Positions 33,090 to 42,166 of a stretch of 64,000 nucleotides of DNA are shown here, piece after piece. Below the pieces are notes generated by a model that saw only the letters and a list, made by a program, of their open reading frames with translations, was not told where the DNA came from and did not search any database. The translations under genes and the position numbers were made by a program. The DNA is from Methanoculleus sp. UBA430 (lineage in GTDB: Archaea > Halobacteriota > Methanomicrobia > Methanomicrobiales > Methanoculleaceae), in assembly GCF_002506585.1 (NCBI RefSeq), contig NZ_DAXW01000001.1, positions 198,011 to 262,010 on the forward strand, in the 5' to 3' direction. The first letter of the stretch is position 1, and every line of letters begins with the position of its first letter.

Positions 33090-35837
33090 ATGACACCTGT
33101 GACGTTTGTGCCCGGCACGGCCGAGGGGCAACGGCTGCTCGAGATCCGCAGCAGCCGTATCCCCTGGCGGCGGTGGGGGCCCTACCTGAGCGAACGGCAG
33201 TGGGGAACGGTGAGGGAGGACTACGGGTGGGATGGCAATTCCTGGGCCTACTTCACGCACGACCAGGCCCGGTCCCGCGCCTACCGGTGGGGGGAGGACG
33301 GGATTGCGGGCATCTCCGACGACTCCCAGCTCCTCTGTTTTGCGCTCGCCCTCTGGAACGGTGCCGACCCCATCCTCAAAGAACGGCTCTTCGGCCTTAC
33401 GAACGCCGAGGGAAACCACGGCGAGGACGTGAAGGAGTACTACTACTACCTCGACAACACCCCGTCGCACGCCTACATGAAGTACCTCTACCGGTACCCG
33501 CAGGCCGCGTTCCCATACAACGACCTCGTCGAGACCAACCGCCAGCGCAACCGGTATGACCTGGAGTACGAGCTCATCGATACCGGGATATTCGACGGCG
33601 ACCGCTACTTCGACGTCTTTGTGGAGTACGCGAAGGCGTCCCCGGAGGATATCCTGGTGCAGATCACCGTCCATAACCGCGGCCCGGAGGAGGCGTCCCT
33701 CCACGTGCTCCCTACCCTCTGGTTCCGCAACACCTGGGAGCAGGGCGGCAAGAGGCCGTCCCTCCGGAGGGCGGAGGGTCCACCGGGGACCGGCGTGATC
33801 GCGGCCGATCACCCCGCTCTCGGACAGCGGTATCTCTCCTGCGAGGGCGCCCCCGAACTTCTCTTCACCGAGAACGAGACCAACACGGAGCGTCTCTTCG
33901 GCACCCCGAACGCCTCGCCGTTCGCCAAAGACGGCATCAACGACTGCATCGTTTCGGGGCGGGCCGATGCCGTGAACCCGGAGGGGTCCGGGACCAAAGC
34001 TTCCGCACACTACCGGTTGACCCTCGCTCCGGGGGAGGCGCAGACGATACGGCTGCGGCTGAACCAGGCCCCGCCCTCGGAGGAGAGCCCTCTCTTCGGG
34101 AGCGCCTTTGAGAGCGTGTTCGCAGAGCGAATGCAGGAGGCGGACGCATTCTACGAGAACATCACCCCGCCGTCGGTCGGCCCCGATGCGGCGAACGTGA
34201 TGCGGCAGGCGCTTGCCGGCATGCTCTGGACGAAGCAGTACTACCTCTACGAGGTCGACCGCTGGCTGAATGGGCACGATCCCGGCCAGCGGTCCTCGCT
34301 CAGGAACAACTCCTGGTTCCACATGGTGAACGCCGACATCATATCCATGCCCGACAAGTGGGAGTACCCCTGGTATGCGGCATGGGACCTGGCGTTCCAT
34401 ACCCTCGCCCTTGCCATGGTGGACCCGGACTTTGCCAAGAACCAGCTCGACCTGATGCTGCGCGAGCGGTACCTGCACCCGAACGGCCAGATTCCGGCCT
34501 ATGAATGGAATTTTTCCGACGTCAACCCCCCCGTGCACGCCTGGGCCGCCCTCTTCATCTACCGCACGGAGAAAGAGATCCTGGGCGCCGGGGACGTGCA
34601 GTTCCTGGGGAGGATGTTTCAGAAACTGCTGATGAACTTCACCTGGTGGGTGAACCGCAAGGACCGCACCGGCCAGAACGTCTTTGAGGGTGGGTTCCTC
34701 GGCCTCGACAACATCGGGGTCTTTGACCGGAGCGCACCCCTGCCCACGGGGGGTTACCTGGAGCAGGCCGACGGGACGGCGTGGATGGCCCTCTTTGCCC
34801 AGACGATGCTGGAGATCGCCTCCGAACTCGCCGTCCACGATCCGGTCTACCAGGAGATGGCGACCAAGTTCTTCGAGCACTTCGTCTGGATCGCCTCGGC
34901 GATGAACAGCATGGGCGAGGGCCTCGATGGGATGTGGGACGAAGAGGACGGCTTCTATTATGATCTCCTCCGCCTGCCCGACGGCAGCGCGACACGTCTC
35001 AAGGTGCGGTCCCTGGTGGGGCTGCTGCCGCTTGCTGCAAGCACGGTCTTTACCCGGGAGATGATCGAGCAGATGCCGGAGTTCATAGAGCGGGCCAGGT
35101 GGTTCAGGCAGTATCATGAGCGCATGACGTCCACGATCGCGAACGCCGGCCGGCCCGGCGTCGGAGGACGGCTCCTCCTCTCGCTCCTCACCGAGGAGAA
35201 GCTGCGAAGGGTCCTCGCAAGGATGCTGGACGAGAACGAGTTCCTGAGCGATTACGGGATCCGGTCCCTTTCGTGGGCACACCTGAACAATCCCTATATC
35301 TTTTACCAGGACGGGCAGGAATACAGGGTTGATTACCTGCCGGCCGACTCCAACTCGGCCATGTTCGGCGGGAACTCCAACTGGCGGGGGCCGATCTGGT
35401 TCCCGATGAACGTCATGCTGATCCGGGCGCTGTTAAACCTCTACGCCTACTACGGGGACGACTTTACTGTGGAATGCCCGACCGGGTCGGGGAACCGGAT
35501 GAACCTCTTTGAGGTGAGCAAGGAGATAGGACGGCGCCTGACCCGGATCTTCCTCCGCGATGAGAGCGATCGGCGCCCGGTCTTCGGCTACACTAAAAAG
35601 TTCCAGGACGACCCCAACTGGCGCGACTACCTCCTCTTCTACGAGTACTTCCACGGCGACAACGGTGCCGGCGTGGGCGCCAGCCACCAGACCGGGTGGA
35701 CGGGGCTCGTCGCCCGGATCATCCAGATCTCCGGGTATATGACCCCCGAACAGGTGCTGGGGGAGGGAGCGCGGAGGCTCGTCTACAGGAAGAAGGGCTC
35801 TTCTCCCCGGCCGGTAGAAGGGCCTGCTGCCCGATAA
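33090..35837 (+). CDS. GH63/MGH1-like alpha-glucosidase
   Basis: The 915-residue cytoplasmic protein (no signal peptide) belongs to the glucosidase group related to GH63 mannosyl-oligosaccharide glucosidase. It opens with RIPWRRWGPYLSERQWGTVREDYG and DPILKERLFGLTNAEGNHGEDVKEYYYYLDNTPSHAYMKYLY. The catalytic (alpha/alpha)6 barrel contains KWEYPWYAAWDLAFH (acid candidate Asp), ERYLHPNGQIPAYEW, DGTAWMALFAQ and NSNWRGPIWFPMN. Homologues hydrolyse short alpha-glucosides such as mannosylglycerate or glucosylglycerate (family knowledge). Length is normal. The substrate here may be a compatible solute or glycogen fragment (inference). Confidence 0.88.
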   Translation: MTPVTFVPGTAEGQRLLEIRSSRIPWRRWGPYLSERQWGTVREDYGWDGNSWAYFTHDQARSRAYRWGEDGIAGISDDSQLLCFALALWNGADPILKERLFGLTNAEGNHGEDVKEYYYYLDNTPSHAYMKYLYRYPQAAFPYNDLVETNRQRNRYDLEYELIDTGIFDGDRYFDVFVEYAKASPEDILVQITVHNRGPEEASLHVLPTLWFRNTWEQGGKRPSLRRAEGPPGTGVIAADHPALGQRYLSCEGAPELLFTENETNTERLFGTPNASPFAKDGINDCIVSGRADAVNPEGSGTKASAHYRLTLAPGEAQTIRLRLNQAPPSEESPLFGSAFESVFAERMQEADAFYENITPPSVGPDAANVMRQALAGMLWTKQYYLYEVDRWLNGHDPGQRSSLRNNSWFHMVNADIISMPDKWEYPWYAAWDLAFHTLALAMVDPDFAKNQLDLMLRERYLHPNGQIPAYEWNFSDVNPPVHAWAALFIYRTEKEILGAGDVQFLGRMFQKLLMNFTWWVNRKDRTGQNVFEGGFLGLDNIGVFDRSAPLPTGGYLEQADGTAWMALFAQTMLEIASELAVHDPVYQEMATKFFEHFVWIASAMNSMGEGLDGMWDEEDGFYYDLLRLPDGSATRLKVRSLVGLLPLAASTVFTREMIEQMPEFIERARWFRQYHERMTSTIANAGRPGVGGRLLLSLLTEEKLRRVLARMLDENEFLSDYGIRSLSWAHLNNPYIFYQDGQEYRVDYLPADSNSAMFGGNSNWRGPIWFPMNVMLIRALLNLYAYYGDDFTVECPTGSGNRMNLFEVSKEIGRRLTRIFLRDESDRRPVFGYTKKFQDDPNWRDYLLFYEYFHGDNGAGVGASHQTGWTGLVARIIQISGYMTPEQVLGEGARRLVYRKKGSSPRPVEGPAAR

Positions 35838-35940
35838 CGGATGCACCGGCCCGGTGGAGTACCGCTCACTCCGCCGGGCCGGGTGGCCGGGGGGCAGATA
35901 CCTCTATATGGTGGTAGCGTGCTCTCCGCACGGTGTTGTT

Positions 35941-36492
35941 ATGGTTAACACGCAGTTCGGTGCCGGCACCTATGAGTCCGGCGCTGCTCTGGCCCCGTCA
36001 CGCTGGCTCGTGCTGCTGCTCGGCGTTATCGCGGTCATCTTTGGCGTTCTCTTCTTCATCTACCCCATCCAGACGCTGACGCTCCTCGTCACGTTCCTCG
36101 GCTTCTACTGGCTCTTCAACGGTATCGTCGCGCTCATCGGCCTGTTTACGGATAGAACGGGCCGGGGCTGGAAGTTGCTGGTCGGTATCCTCGGTATCCT
36201 TGCAGGAATCCTCGTCCTCACCTATCCCCTCTATAGCGCCATCCTCGTCCCGACCGTCTTTGCCCTCATCATCGGCGTGGAGGGGCTGATCATCGGGGCG
36301 GTCTACATGGCGCAGGGGTTCTCCGGTCCCGGGTGGGGAACGGGGATCCTCGGCATCCTGAGCATCATCTTCGGCCTGGTCCTGATCGCAAACCCGCTCG
36401 TCGCGGCTGTCGGCCTGGTGCTGCTCCTTGCGGGGCTCGCCATCGTCGGGGGCATCACGGCGATCGTCGTTTCGTTCCGGTTGCCGGGGTGA
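35941..36492 (+). CDS. HdeD-family (DUF308) membrane protein
   Basis: The 183-residue protein has six hydrophobic helices arranged as three repeats, with the HdeD pattern RWLVLLLGVIAVIFGVLFFIYP, YWLFNGIVALIGLF, GWKLLVGILGILAGILVL and GTGILGILSIIFGLVLIANP. HdeD proteins are linked to acid resistance in enterobacteria, but the role in archaea is unknown. The ATG at 35941 is preferred, although the frame is open further upstream. It is not tightly linked to its neighbours. Confidence 0.85.
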   Translation: MVNTQFGAGTYESGAALAPSRWLVLLLGVIAVIFGVLFFIYPIQTLTLLVTFLGFYWLFNGIVALIGLFTDRTGRGWKLLVGILGILAGILVLTYPLYSAILVPTVFALIIGVEGLIIGAVYMAQGFSGPGWGTGILGILSIIFGLVLIANPLVAAVGLVLLLAGLAIVGGITAIVVSFRLPG

Positions 36493-36706
36493 CCGGAGGG
36501 AGGGGCAGGATAGCATCCCGGGCGTGGAGGTACGACCTCCCCCCTCTTTGCTCGTAACGATGGGTATCTGCCGCTGTTTTCCCCGGTATGCGGGAATACG
36601 GGAGAACCGTTGCGTAACACCCGGTTCGCCGCAATGCATTGGGATAATTTTATATAACTGCTATTATCATTCGGCTCCGGGCAGTCATCCTGCCCGGGAG
36701 ATAGGC

Positions 36707-37123
36707 ATGAAGAAAACGGGAGTACTCTCGATCTTGCTGATCCTCATCCTGGCCTGTGCCGGTGCCGGATGTGTCCAGCCGTCTGAGGAGGAGGCGGAGG
36801 CGCAGCTCTGCCAGGACCTCGAAGAACTCAGAGTGGCGCTTGAGAGCATGGAGAACACGAGCCTGAGGACTTCAGTGGGAGATATTCGGGAGGGACGGGA
36901 CCAGGTCCGGTCCGCCATGGAGAGTGTCAGGGAATCCGCAGGAGAGCTCGCCAACATCCGGGTCGACGATCTCAACGCGGCCTATGATAACCTCAATCAG
37001 GCCGTAGAGGACCTTCCCGACGATGTGACCGTCATCGAAGCCATCCAGGCCATCCGCCCGCAGGTACAGGCCGTCCGGGAGGAACAGCAGAGCCTTTATG
37101 ATGACCTGAACTGCACGGCGTAG
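36707..37123 (+). CDS. Helical secreted lipoprotein
   Basis: The 138-residue product has a signal peptide (MKKTGVLSILLILILACAGAGC) with lipobox AGAGC, so the cysteine should be lipidated at the outer membrane face. The mature part is almost wholly helical and acidic with heptad-like spacing (EEEAEAQLCQDLEELRVALESME, LNAAYDNLNQAVEDL), so it may form a coiled-coil bundle. GGGAG lies six bases before the ATG. A TATA box (TTTATATAA, about 36650-36658) lies upstream. Function unknown. Confidence 0.75.
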   Translation: MKKTGVLSILLILILACAGAGCVQPSEEEAEAQLCQDLEELRVALESMENTSLRTSVGDIREGRDQVRSAMESVRESAGELANIRVDDLNAAYDNLNQAVEDLPDDVTVIEAIQAIRPQVQAVREEQQSLYDDLNCTA

Positions 37124-37262
37124 TGAGCGCTTCGGGAATTGAGGTGAGATCCGGTGGGTATCGAAAGGGGTGGTCGATTCCCATACCCGCCGGGCACACA
37201 TCCCGGGTCGTATCGTTCTCATGCGAACGCTCACGTTCCTGCCGGCGCGGAGGTGAGGAATG

Positions 37263-37940
37263 ATGGCCGCCCGCGATGAGAGTCCGAAGACGTCCGATCG
37301 AGATCGCCTGACCGACATGCTTCCTGCCGACCGGCTGAGTGCGTTTGCCGATGGAGTCTTTGCCATCGTCATCACCCTGCTCGTCCTCGAAATTCCCGTG
37401 CCGGAAGCCACCGATGACCTGCTGCGGGCGCTTCTTGAGACGTGGCCCGACTTCCTCGCCTACATCATCAGTTTCGCATTTATCGGCGGGTTCTGGATCA
37501 CGCATATGTCCATTACCCGGATGACAGCACACGAAAACGGCGTTACAGTCCGCATGACGCTCGTGATGCTCTTCTTCGTCTCTCTGCTCCCGTTCTCCAC
37601 GAGCCTGATGGCCACGCACCTCATCGGGCCGGGCTCGCGGCTGGCGGTGTTCATCTACGGGCTGGACCTGTTCCTCGCGTCGCTCATGCTGAACAGGATC
37701 ATGAATTACCTTGTCCGGCGTCCGGAACTCCTCATCGACAGTTTTGGAGACACGGATCTCCGGGGTCTGGAGCACCGGCGGCGATACGGCATCGTGCTCG
37801 ATGGAATCGGGGTGCTGCTCGCACTGTTCCTGCCCCGGGTGGCAATCGCAATATACATCTCCGTGGCGATCTACTTCGTTCTCCAGCCTCTGTTCTTCGG
37901 GAGAACCCTCACGCAGTCTTTGAAAAAGGAGGGAGCATGA
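37263..37940 (+). CDS. TMEM175-family (DUF1211) potassium-channel-like protein
   Basis: The 225-residue protein begins with DRLSAFADGVFAIVITLLVLEI, the RxxxFSD-type signature of prokaryotic TMEM175 channels (here FAD instead of FSD). About six hydrophobic helices follow, including FLAYIISFAFIGGFWITHM and GVLLALFLPRVAIAIYISVAIYF. Bacterial and archaeal TMEM175 form tetrameric K+ channels (family knowledge). GAGGTGAGG lies upstream of two adjacent ATGs (37260 and 37263); the second has the better spacing. Confidence 0.85.
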   Translation: MAARDESPKTSDRDRLTDMLPADRLSAFADGVFAIVITLLVLEIPVPEATDDLLRALLETWPDFLAYIISFAFIGGFWITHMSITRMTAHENGVTVRMTLVMLFFVSLLPFSTSLMATHLIGPGSRLAVFIYGLDLFLASLMLNRIMNYLVRRPELLIDSFGDTDLRGLEHRRRYGIVLDGIGVLLALFLPRVAIAIYISVAIYFVLQPLFFGRTLTQSLKKEGA

Positions 37941-38091
37941 GAGCACTGCCCGCAGAGGAAACACTGCTTTGTCGGGAGGCGTTCGTACGCAATTCGCACC
38001 TGTATCGGAAGGGATGGTCGACTACGCCGGAACCAGGCCTATCTCCGGTCTTCAACGCCTCCGGCCGGTGCAGCGGGAACGGGGCCGGCCG

Positions 38092-39348
38092 ATGAGCGGG
38101 TCCGGCGAGGGGGCGCCCCCCGCCTTCCACGTCATGGCAAAACCGACCGGCGCACGGTGCAATCTCGACTGTGCCTACTGTTTCTACAGAAAGAAAGAGC
38201 ACCTGTACCCGGATAGCAGTTTTCGGATGAGCGATGAGGTGATGGAGGAGTTCGTCCGCCAGACCATCGCAGGGCACGCGGTGCCCCTCGTGACGATCGC
38301 CTGGCAGGGGGGAGAACCGACCCTGATAGGGCTCGAGTTCTTCCGGCGGGCGGTGGCGGTCCAGAAGAGGTATGCAAGACCTGGAACTCGCATCGAGAAC
38401 ACCTTCCAGACGAACGGCATCCTCCTCGACGGCGAATGGTGCCGGTTCTTCCACGACAACAACTTCCTGGTCGGCCTCTCGATGGACGGCCCCGGGGAGC
38501 TCCACGACGTCTACCGGAGGGACCGGCAGGGACGGGGCACGTTTGACCGGGTGTTCAACGCCGCCCGCCTGCTCCGGAAGCATCATGTCGAGTTCAACAT
38601 CCTCTGTGCGGTGAACAGGACGAACGCCGACCACCCCCTCGAGGTCTACCGGTTCTTCCGCGACGAACTCTCTGCACCGTATATCCAGTTCATCCCCATC
38701 GTCGAGCGGGAGGAAGAAGGGAACGCGGTCACCGGCCGGTCCGTCCGGCCGGATCAATGGGGTCGGTTCCTGGTCGCGATCTTCGATGAGTGGGTCGGGC
38801 GCGACGTCGGCCGGATGTTTGTCCTGAACTTCGACTGGGCGCTCGCGGGCTGGCTCGGCATGGCCGGGACGGTCTGCGTCTTCGCCCCGACCTGCGGCCT
38901 TGGCGTGGCGCTCGAGCACAACGGCGACCTCTACTCCTGCGACCACTTCGTCGAGCCGGGCCACCTCCTCGGCAACATCATCACGACACCGCTCGCTGAG
39001 CTCGTCGCCTCGAAGGCGCAACGGCGGTTCGGGACGGCCAAGCGCGACACGCTCCCCCGGTACTGCCGGGAATGTAACTTCCTCGCCGTCTGCAACGGCG
39101 AATGCCCGAAGAACCGGTTCATCGAGGCGCCGGACGGCGAGGGGGGCTTGAACTACCTCTGCGATGGTTACCGGACCTTCTTCTCCCACGCCGACCGCCC
39201 GATGCGGATGATGGCCGACCTGCTCCGGCGGGGGCGGCCCGCGGGCGAGGTGATGCCGATGCTCGCGGCAAAGGTGGGCCGGAACGAGCCCTGCCCCTGC
39301 GGGAGCGGTTTGAAGTATAAGAGATGCTGCGGGCGCACGAGCCGTTAA
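38092..39348 (+). CDS. Anaerobic sulfatase-maturating radical SAM enzyme with SEC-C tail
   Basis: The 418-residue protein carries the radical-SAM cluster motif CNLDCAYC (Cys23, 27, 30), FQTNGILLD and GLSMDGP. A SPASM-type auxiliary cluster region follows, with cysteines in TVCVFAPTCG, YSCDHF, YCREC, AVCNGEC and YLCDGYR. Anaerobic SMEs oxidise a Cys or Ser of sulfatases to formylglycine. A SEC-C zinc motif (VGRNEPCPCGSGLKYKRCCG) is fused at the end. Exactly the expected substrate, a Cys-type sulfatase, is the next gene, 99 bases downstream. The ATG at 38092 was chosen over an open frame further upstream because it starts the conserved part. Confidence 0.92.
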   Translation: MSGSGEGAPPAFHVMAKPTGARCNLDCAYCFYRKKEHLYPDSSFRMSDEVMEEFVRQTIAGHAVPLVTIAWQGGEPTLIGLEFFRRAVAVQKRYARPGTRIENTFQTNGILLDGEWCRFFHDNNFLVGLSMDGPGELHDVYRRDRQGRGTFDRVFNAARLLRKHHVEFNILCAVNRTNADHPLEVYRFFRDELSAPYIQFIPIVEREEEGNAVTGRSVRPDQWGRFLVAIFDEWVGRDVGRMFVLNFDWALAGWLGMAGTVCVFAPTCGLGVALEHNGDLYSCDHFVEPGHLLGNIITTPLAELVASKAQRRFGTAKRDTLPRYCRECNFLAVCNGECPKNRFIEAPDGEGGLNYLCDGYRTFFSHADRPMRMMADLLRRGRPAGEVMPMLAAKVGRNEPCPCGSGLKYKRCCGRTSR

Positions 39349-39383
39349 CGTAGCGGCAGGTCGTCACCAGGATATTCGATGAC

Positions 39384-39395
39384 AACTATATAAAC
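39384..39395 (+). promoter_or_regulatory. TATA box before the sulfatase gene
   Basis: ACTATATAAACG lies about 60 bases before the sulfatase ATG, giving a predicted start of transcription near 39415. The ribosome-binding site GGGGGAGAAGG directly precedes the ATG at 39448. The sulfatase can therefore be transcribed apart from the maturase gene. Confidence 0.5.
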
Positions 39396-39447
39396 GACAA
39401 GATATCTTGCGGAACCCTGTTCACCAATTTCGATGGGGGGAGAAGGT

Positions 39448-41796
39448 ATGCCTGAAGAGTGGAAGGGTGTCGTCAATGTCGATGTCCGGGACTCCGTTGC
39501 CGACTGGACACCGTATGAAGAACCAAAGGCGCCTGAGGGTGCCCCGAACGTCCTGATGATCGTCCTCGACGACGTCGGGTTCTCGGCCATCTCCTGTTAC
39601 GGCGGGCTGATAGATACACCGAACATCGATCGCCTGGCGGCAAACGGCTTATTATACACGCAGTGGCACACGACAGCGCTCTGCTCCCCGACCCGCGCCT
39701 GCCTGCTGACCGGCAGGAATCATACCACCGTCGGGATGGCCTGCGTCGCAGAAGCGACCACCGGGTTTCCGAACTCAAACGGCCACATCCCGTTCGAGTG
39801 CGCCACCCTCGCAGAGGTGCTGGTCGAGCGGGGCTACAACACCTATATGCTCGGCAAATGGCACCTCTGCCCGCAGGACGAGATGCACCTGGCCGCGACC
39901 AGGCGAAACTGGCCCATCGGCCGGGGATTCGAACGGTATTACGGATTCCTGGGCGGCGAGACGAACCAGTATTACCCCGCCCTGGTCCACGACAACCACC
40001 CGGTCGGACAGCCGGCGATGCCCGAAGATGGCTACCACCTCACCGAAGACCTGACCGATACGGCGATCGCGTTCGTCCGGGACGCGAGGCAGATCGACCC
40101 GGCAAAGCCCTTCTTCATGTACTACTGCCCCGGCGCCGCCCACGCCCCGCATCATGTCCCGAAGGCGTGGGCTGATCGCTACAAGGGCAGGTTCGATATG
40201 GGCTACGAGCGCTGCCGCGAGAGGGTGCTTGCACGGCAGAAGCAGATGGGGATCGTCCCGGAGAATACGGAACTGCCGCCGATCAACCCCATCGGCACGC
40301 CGGAGGCAAGGACGGGTCCCGACGGACAGCCATACCCGGAACTGGACGCCGTCAAACCATGGGACTCGCTCTCAGGTGCGGAGAAGAGCCTTTTTGCCCG
40401 GATGGCCGAGGTCTACGCCGGGTTCCTCTCCCACACCGACGCCCAGATCGGCCGGCTCATCGGCTTCCTCGAAGAGAGCGGCGAACTTGAGAACACCCTG
40501 ATCGTGCTCGTCTCCGACAACGGTGCCAGCGCCGAGGGCGGGCCGAACGGCTCGGTCAACGAGAACAGGTTTTTTAACGGCATTCCGGACTCTCTCGAAG
40601 AGAACCTGCAGTTTATCGACGACCTCGGGAGCGAGAAGACATACAACCATTACTGCTCGGGCTGGGCGATGGCGTTCAACACCCCGTTCAAGATGTGGAA
40701 GCGCTACTGTTACGCCGGCGGCATCGCCGACCCCTGCATCATCCACTGGCCGCGGGGCATTCGGACAACGGGGGAGATGCGCCACCAGTACCACCATGCC
40801 GTCGACATCGCGCCCACCATCCTGGAATGTATCGGTATCCCGATGCCCGATACCGTGAAGGGCTACGCCCAGTGGCCTGTTGAGGGCGTCAGCATGCGCT
40901 ATACCTTCGAGAAGGGCGATGCGTCCACAGAGCGGCATACCCAGTTCTACTCCATGCTCGGTTCCCGCGGGATCTGGCACGATGGCTGGAAGGCGGTCAC
41001 CACGCACCCGGCGATGGCCGGATGGGGCCACTTCGCCGAAGATACCTGGGAGCTCTACCATACCGGGGACGATCGCTCGGAGACACATAATCTGGCCGAC
41101 GAGCACCCGCGTAAACTCTTTGAGATGATCGCCCTCTGGTGGCACGAGGCCGGGAAGTACCGGGGGCTGCCGCTCGAAGATCGCACCGCTCCGGAAGTCC
41201 TGACCAGCCCCCGGCCCCGGCCCGCGCCGCAACGCAACCTCTTCGTCTACTATCCGAAGACCGCGCCGGTCCCCGAAGGCGTGGCGGCGAACATCCGCAA
41301 CCGGTCCTACACCATCACCGCCGACGTCGAGATCCCGGATGGCGGTGCAGAAGGAGTCCTCTTCGCCCTCGGGGGCCGATTCGGGGGCCACGCCCTCTAC
41401 GTCAGGGATAACCGGCCCCGATACGTCTACAACTTCGTCGGTACCGAGCAGGTGGTCGCGTCGGACGCCGGACTCCCTGCCGGCAGGGTCACGCTCTCCG
41501 TTGCGTTCACGAAGGAGAGCGAGGAGCCGGAGGGCACCGCACACGGGACGCTCGCGATCTCCGTCAACGGCCGGAAAGTGGGTGAGGGACGGATCAGGAC
41601 CCAGCCCGCGTACTTTGGTATCGCCGGCGGCGGGCTTTCCGTCGGACTGGACCCGGGCGATCCCGTGACCGGCGACTATCCCGGCGAGCGGCCGTGGGCG
41701 TTCACCGGGACGGTCCGCAGGATCGTGGTGGACGTCGCCGGAGAACCGTATACCGACCTCGAAAGAGAAGCGGCCGCGATGATGGCGCGGGAGTAG
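39448..41796 (+). CDS. Arylsulfatase-type sulfatase, Cys-type
   Basis: The 782-residue enzyme has the sulfatase active-site motif CSPTRACLLTGR (Cys79, to become formylglycine), the metal-binding front NVLMIVLDDVGFSAISCYGG, LGKWHL, FMYYCPGAAHAPHH, and VLVSDNGASAEGG in the second metal site. The last 150 or so residues form an extra beta domain (SYTITADVEIPDGGAEGVLFALGG) typical of the large arylsulfatases. No signal peptide is visible, so it is probably cytoplasmic and matured there by the adjacent radical SAM enzyme. It releases sulfate from sulfate esters (family knowledge); the natural substrate is unknown. Confidence 0.92.
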   Translation: MPEEWKGVVNVDVRDSVADWTPYEEPKAPEGAPNVLMIVLDDVGFSAISCYGGLIDTPNIDRLAANGLLYTQWHTTALCSPTRACLLTGRNHTTVGMACVAEATTGFPNSNGHIPFECATLAEVLVERGYNTYMLGKWHLCPQDEMHLAATRRNWPIGRGFERYYGFLGGETNQYYPALVHDNHPVGQPAMPEDGYHLTEDLTDTAIAFVRDARQIDPAKPFFMYYCPGAAHAPHHVPKAWADRYKGRFDMGYERCRERVLARQKQMGIVPENTELPPINPIGTPEARTGPDGQPYPELDAVKPWDSLSGAEKSLFARMAEVYAGFLSHTDAQIGRLIGFLEESGELENTLIVLVSDNGASAEGGPNGSVNENRFFNGIPDSLEENLQFIDDLGSEKTYNHYCSGWAMAFNTPFKMWKRYCYAGGIADPCIIHWPRGIRTTGEMRHQYHHAVDIAPTILECIGIPMPDTVKGYAQWPVEGVSMRYTFEKGDASTERHTQFYSMLGSRGIWHDGWKAVTTHPAMAGWGHFAEDTWELYHTGDDRSETHNLADEHPRKLFEMIALWWHEAGKYRGLPLEDRTAPEVLTSPRPRPAPQRNLFVYYPKTAPVPEGVAANIRNRSYTITADVEIPDGGAEGVLFALGGRFGGHALYVRDNRPRYVYNFVGTEQVVASDAGLPAGRVTLSVAFTKESEEPEGTAHGTLAISVNGRKVGEGRIRTQPAYFGIAGGGLSVGLDPGDPVTGDYPGERPWAFTGTVRRIVVDVAGEPYTDLEREAAAMMARE

Positions 41797-41911
41797 CGGG
41801 CCATTCAGTGAGGGGAAGAAAACGATGGCGGCACCGGAATACCTCACCAGTTATCGTTCCGCTCTCCCAGGATACCCGTGCAGGCGAGAGAACGACAGGA
41901 GGTGGTGAGCG

Positions 41912-42094
41912 GTGATCAATATCAAGCGGCAGTACATCGTAACCGACAACGACAGAAAGATCGGGGTCGTTCTTGACATTGAGACCTTCGAGAAGATCGA
42001 GGAACTTCTCGAAGACTGCGGACTCGCGCTCTTGATGGAAGAGGTCGAGGAGGAAGAATCCCTCTCGCTCAATGAGGCGCTCTCCGCGAGGTGA
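41912..42094 (+). CDS. Small antitoxin-like protein (Phd/RelB-type), no toxin partner
   Basis: The 60-residue acidic protein (INIKRQYIVTDNDRKIGVVLDIETFEKIEELLEDCGLALLMEEVEEEE) has the profile of a Phd/YefM- or RelB-like antitoxin, with a beta-rich DNA-binding front and a helical acidic tail. The GTG start at 41912 has GGAGGTGGTG upstream. A RelE/ParE toxin should follow, but the next bases hold only about 20 codons (from GTGAGG) before a stop and no toxin fold. It is therefore an orphan, or the toxin was deleted. Confidence 0.6.
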   Translation: MINIKRQYIVTDNDRKIGVVLDIETFEKIEELLEDCGLALLMEEVEEEESLSLNEALSAR

Positions 42095-42166
42095 GGATAA
42101 AATACCCTCCCCAAATGGTTCTCATAGCTTTTCGAGGAATGACTCCACCTCATTGAGCCTGTCTCT

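Noticed and set aside
33063..35282. 739-residue frame antisense to the glucosidase
   Set aside because: The plus-strand protein has full family motifs and normal length. The antisense product is the usual Val/Glu/Gly-rich shadow.
38092..39348. Peptide-maturase (RiPP) role for the radical SAM/SPASM enzyme
   Set aside because: No small precursor peptide is adjacent, and a Cys-type sulfatase, the natural partner, is the next gene.
40372..41847. 491-residue frame antisense to the sulfatase
   Set aside because: Same reasoning: the sulfatase motifs are on the plus strand and the antisense frame has no domain.
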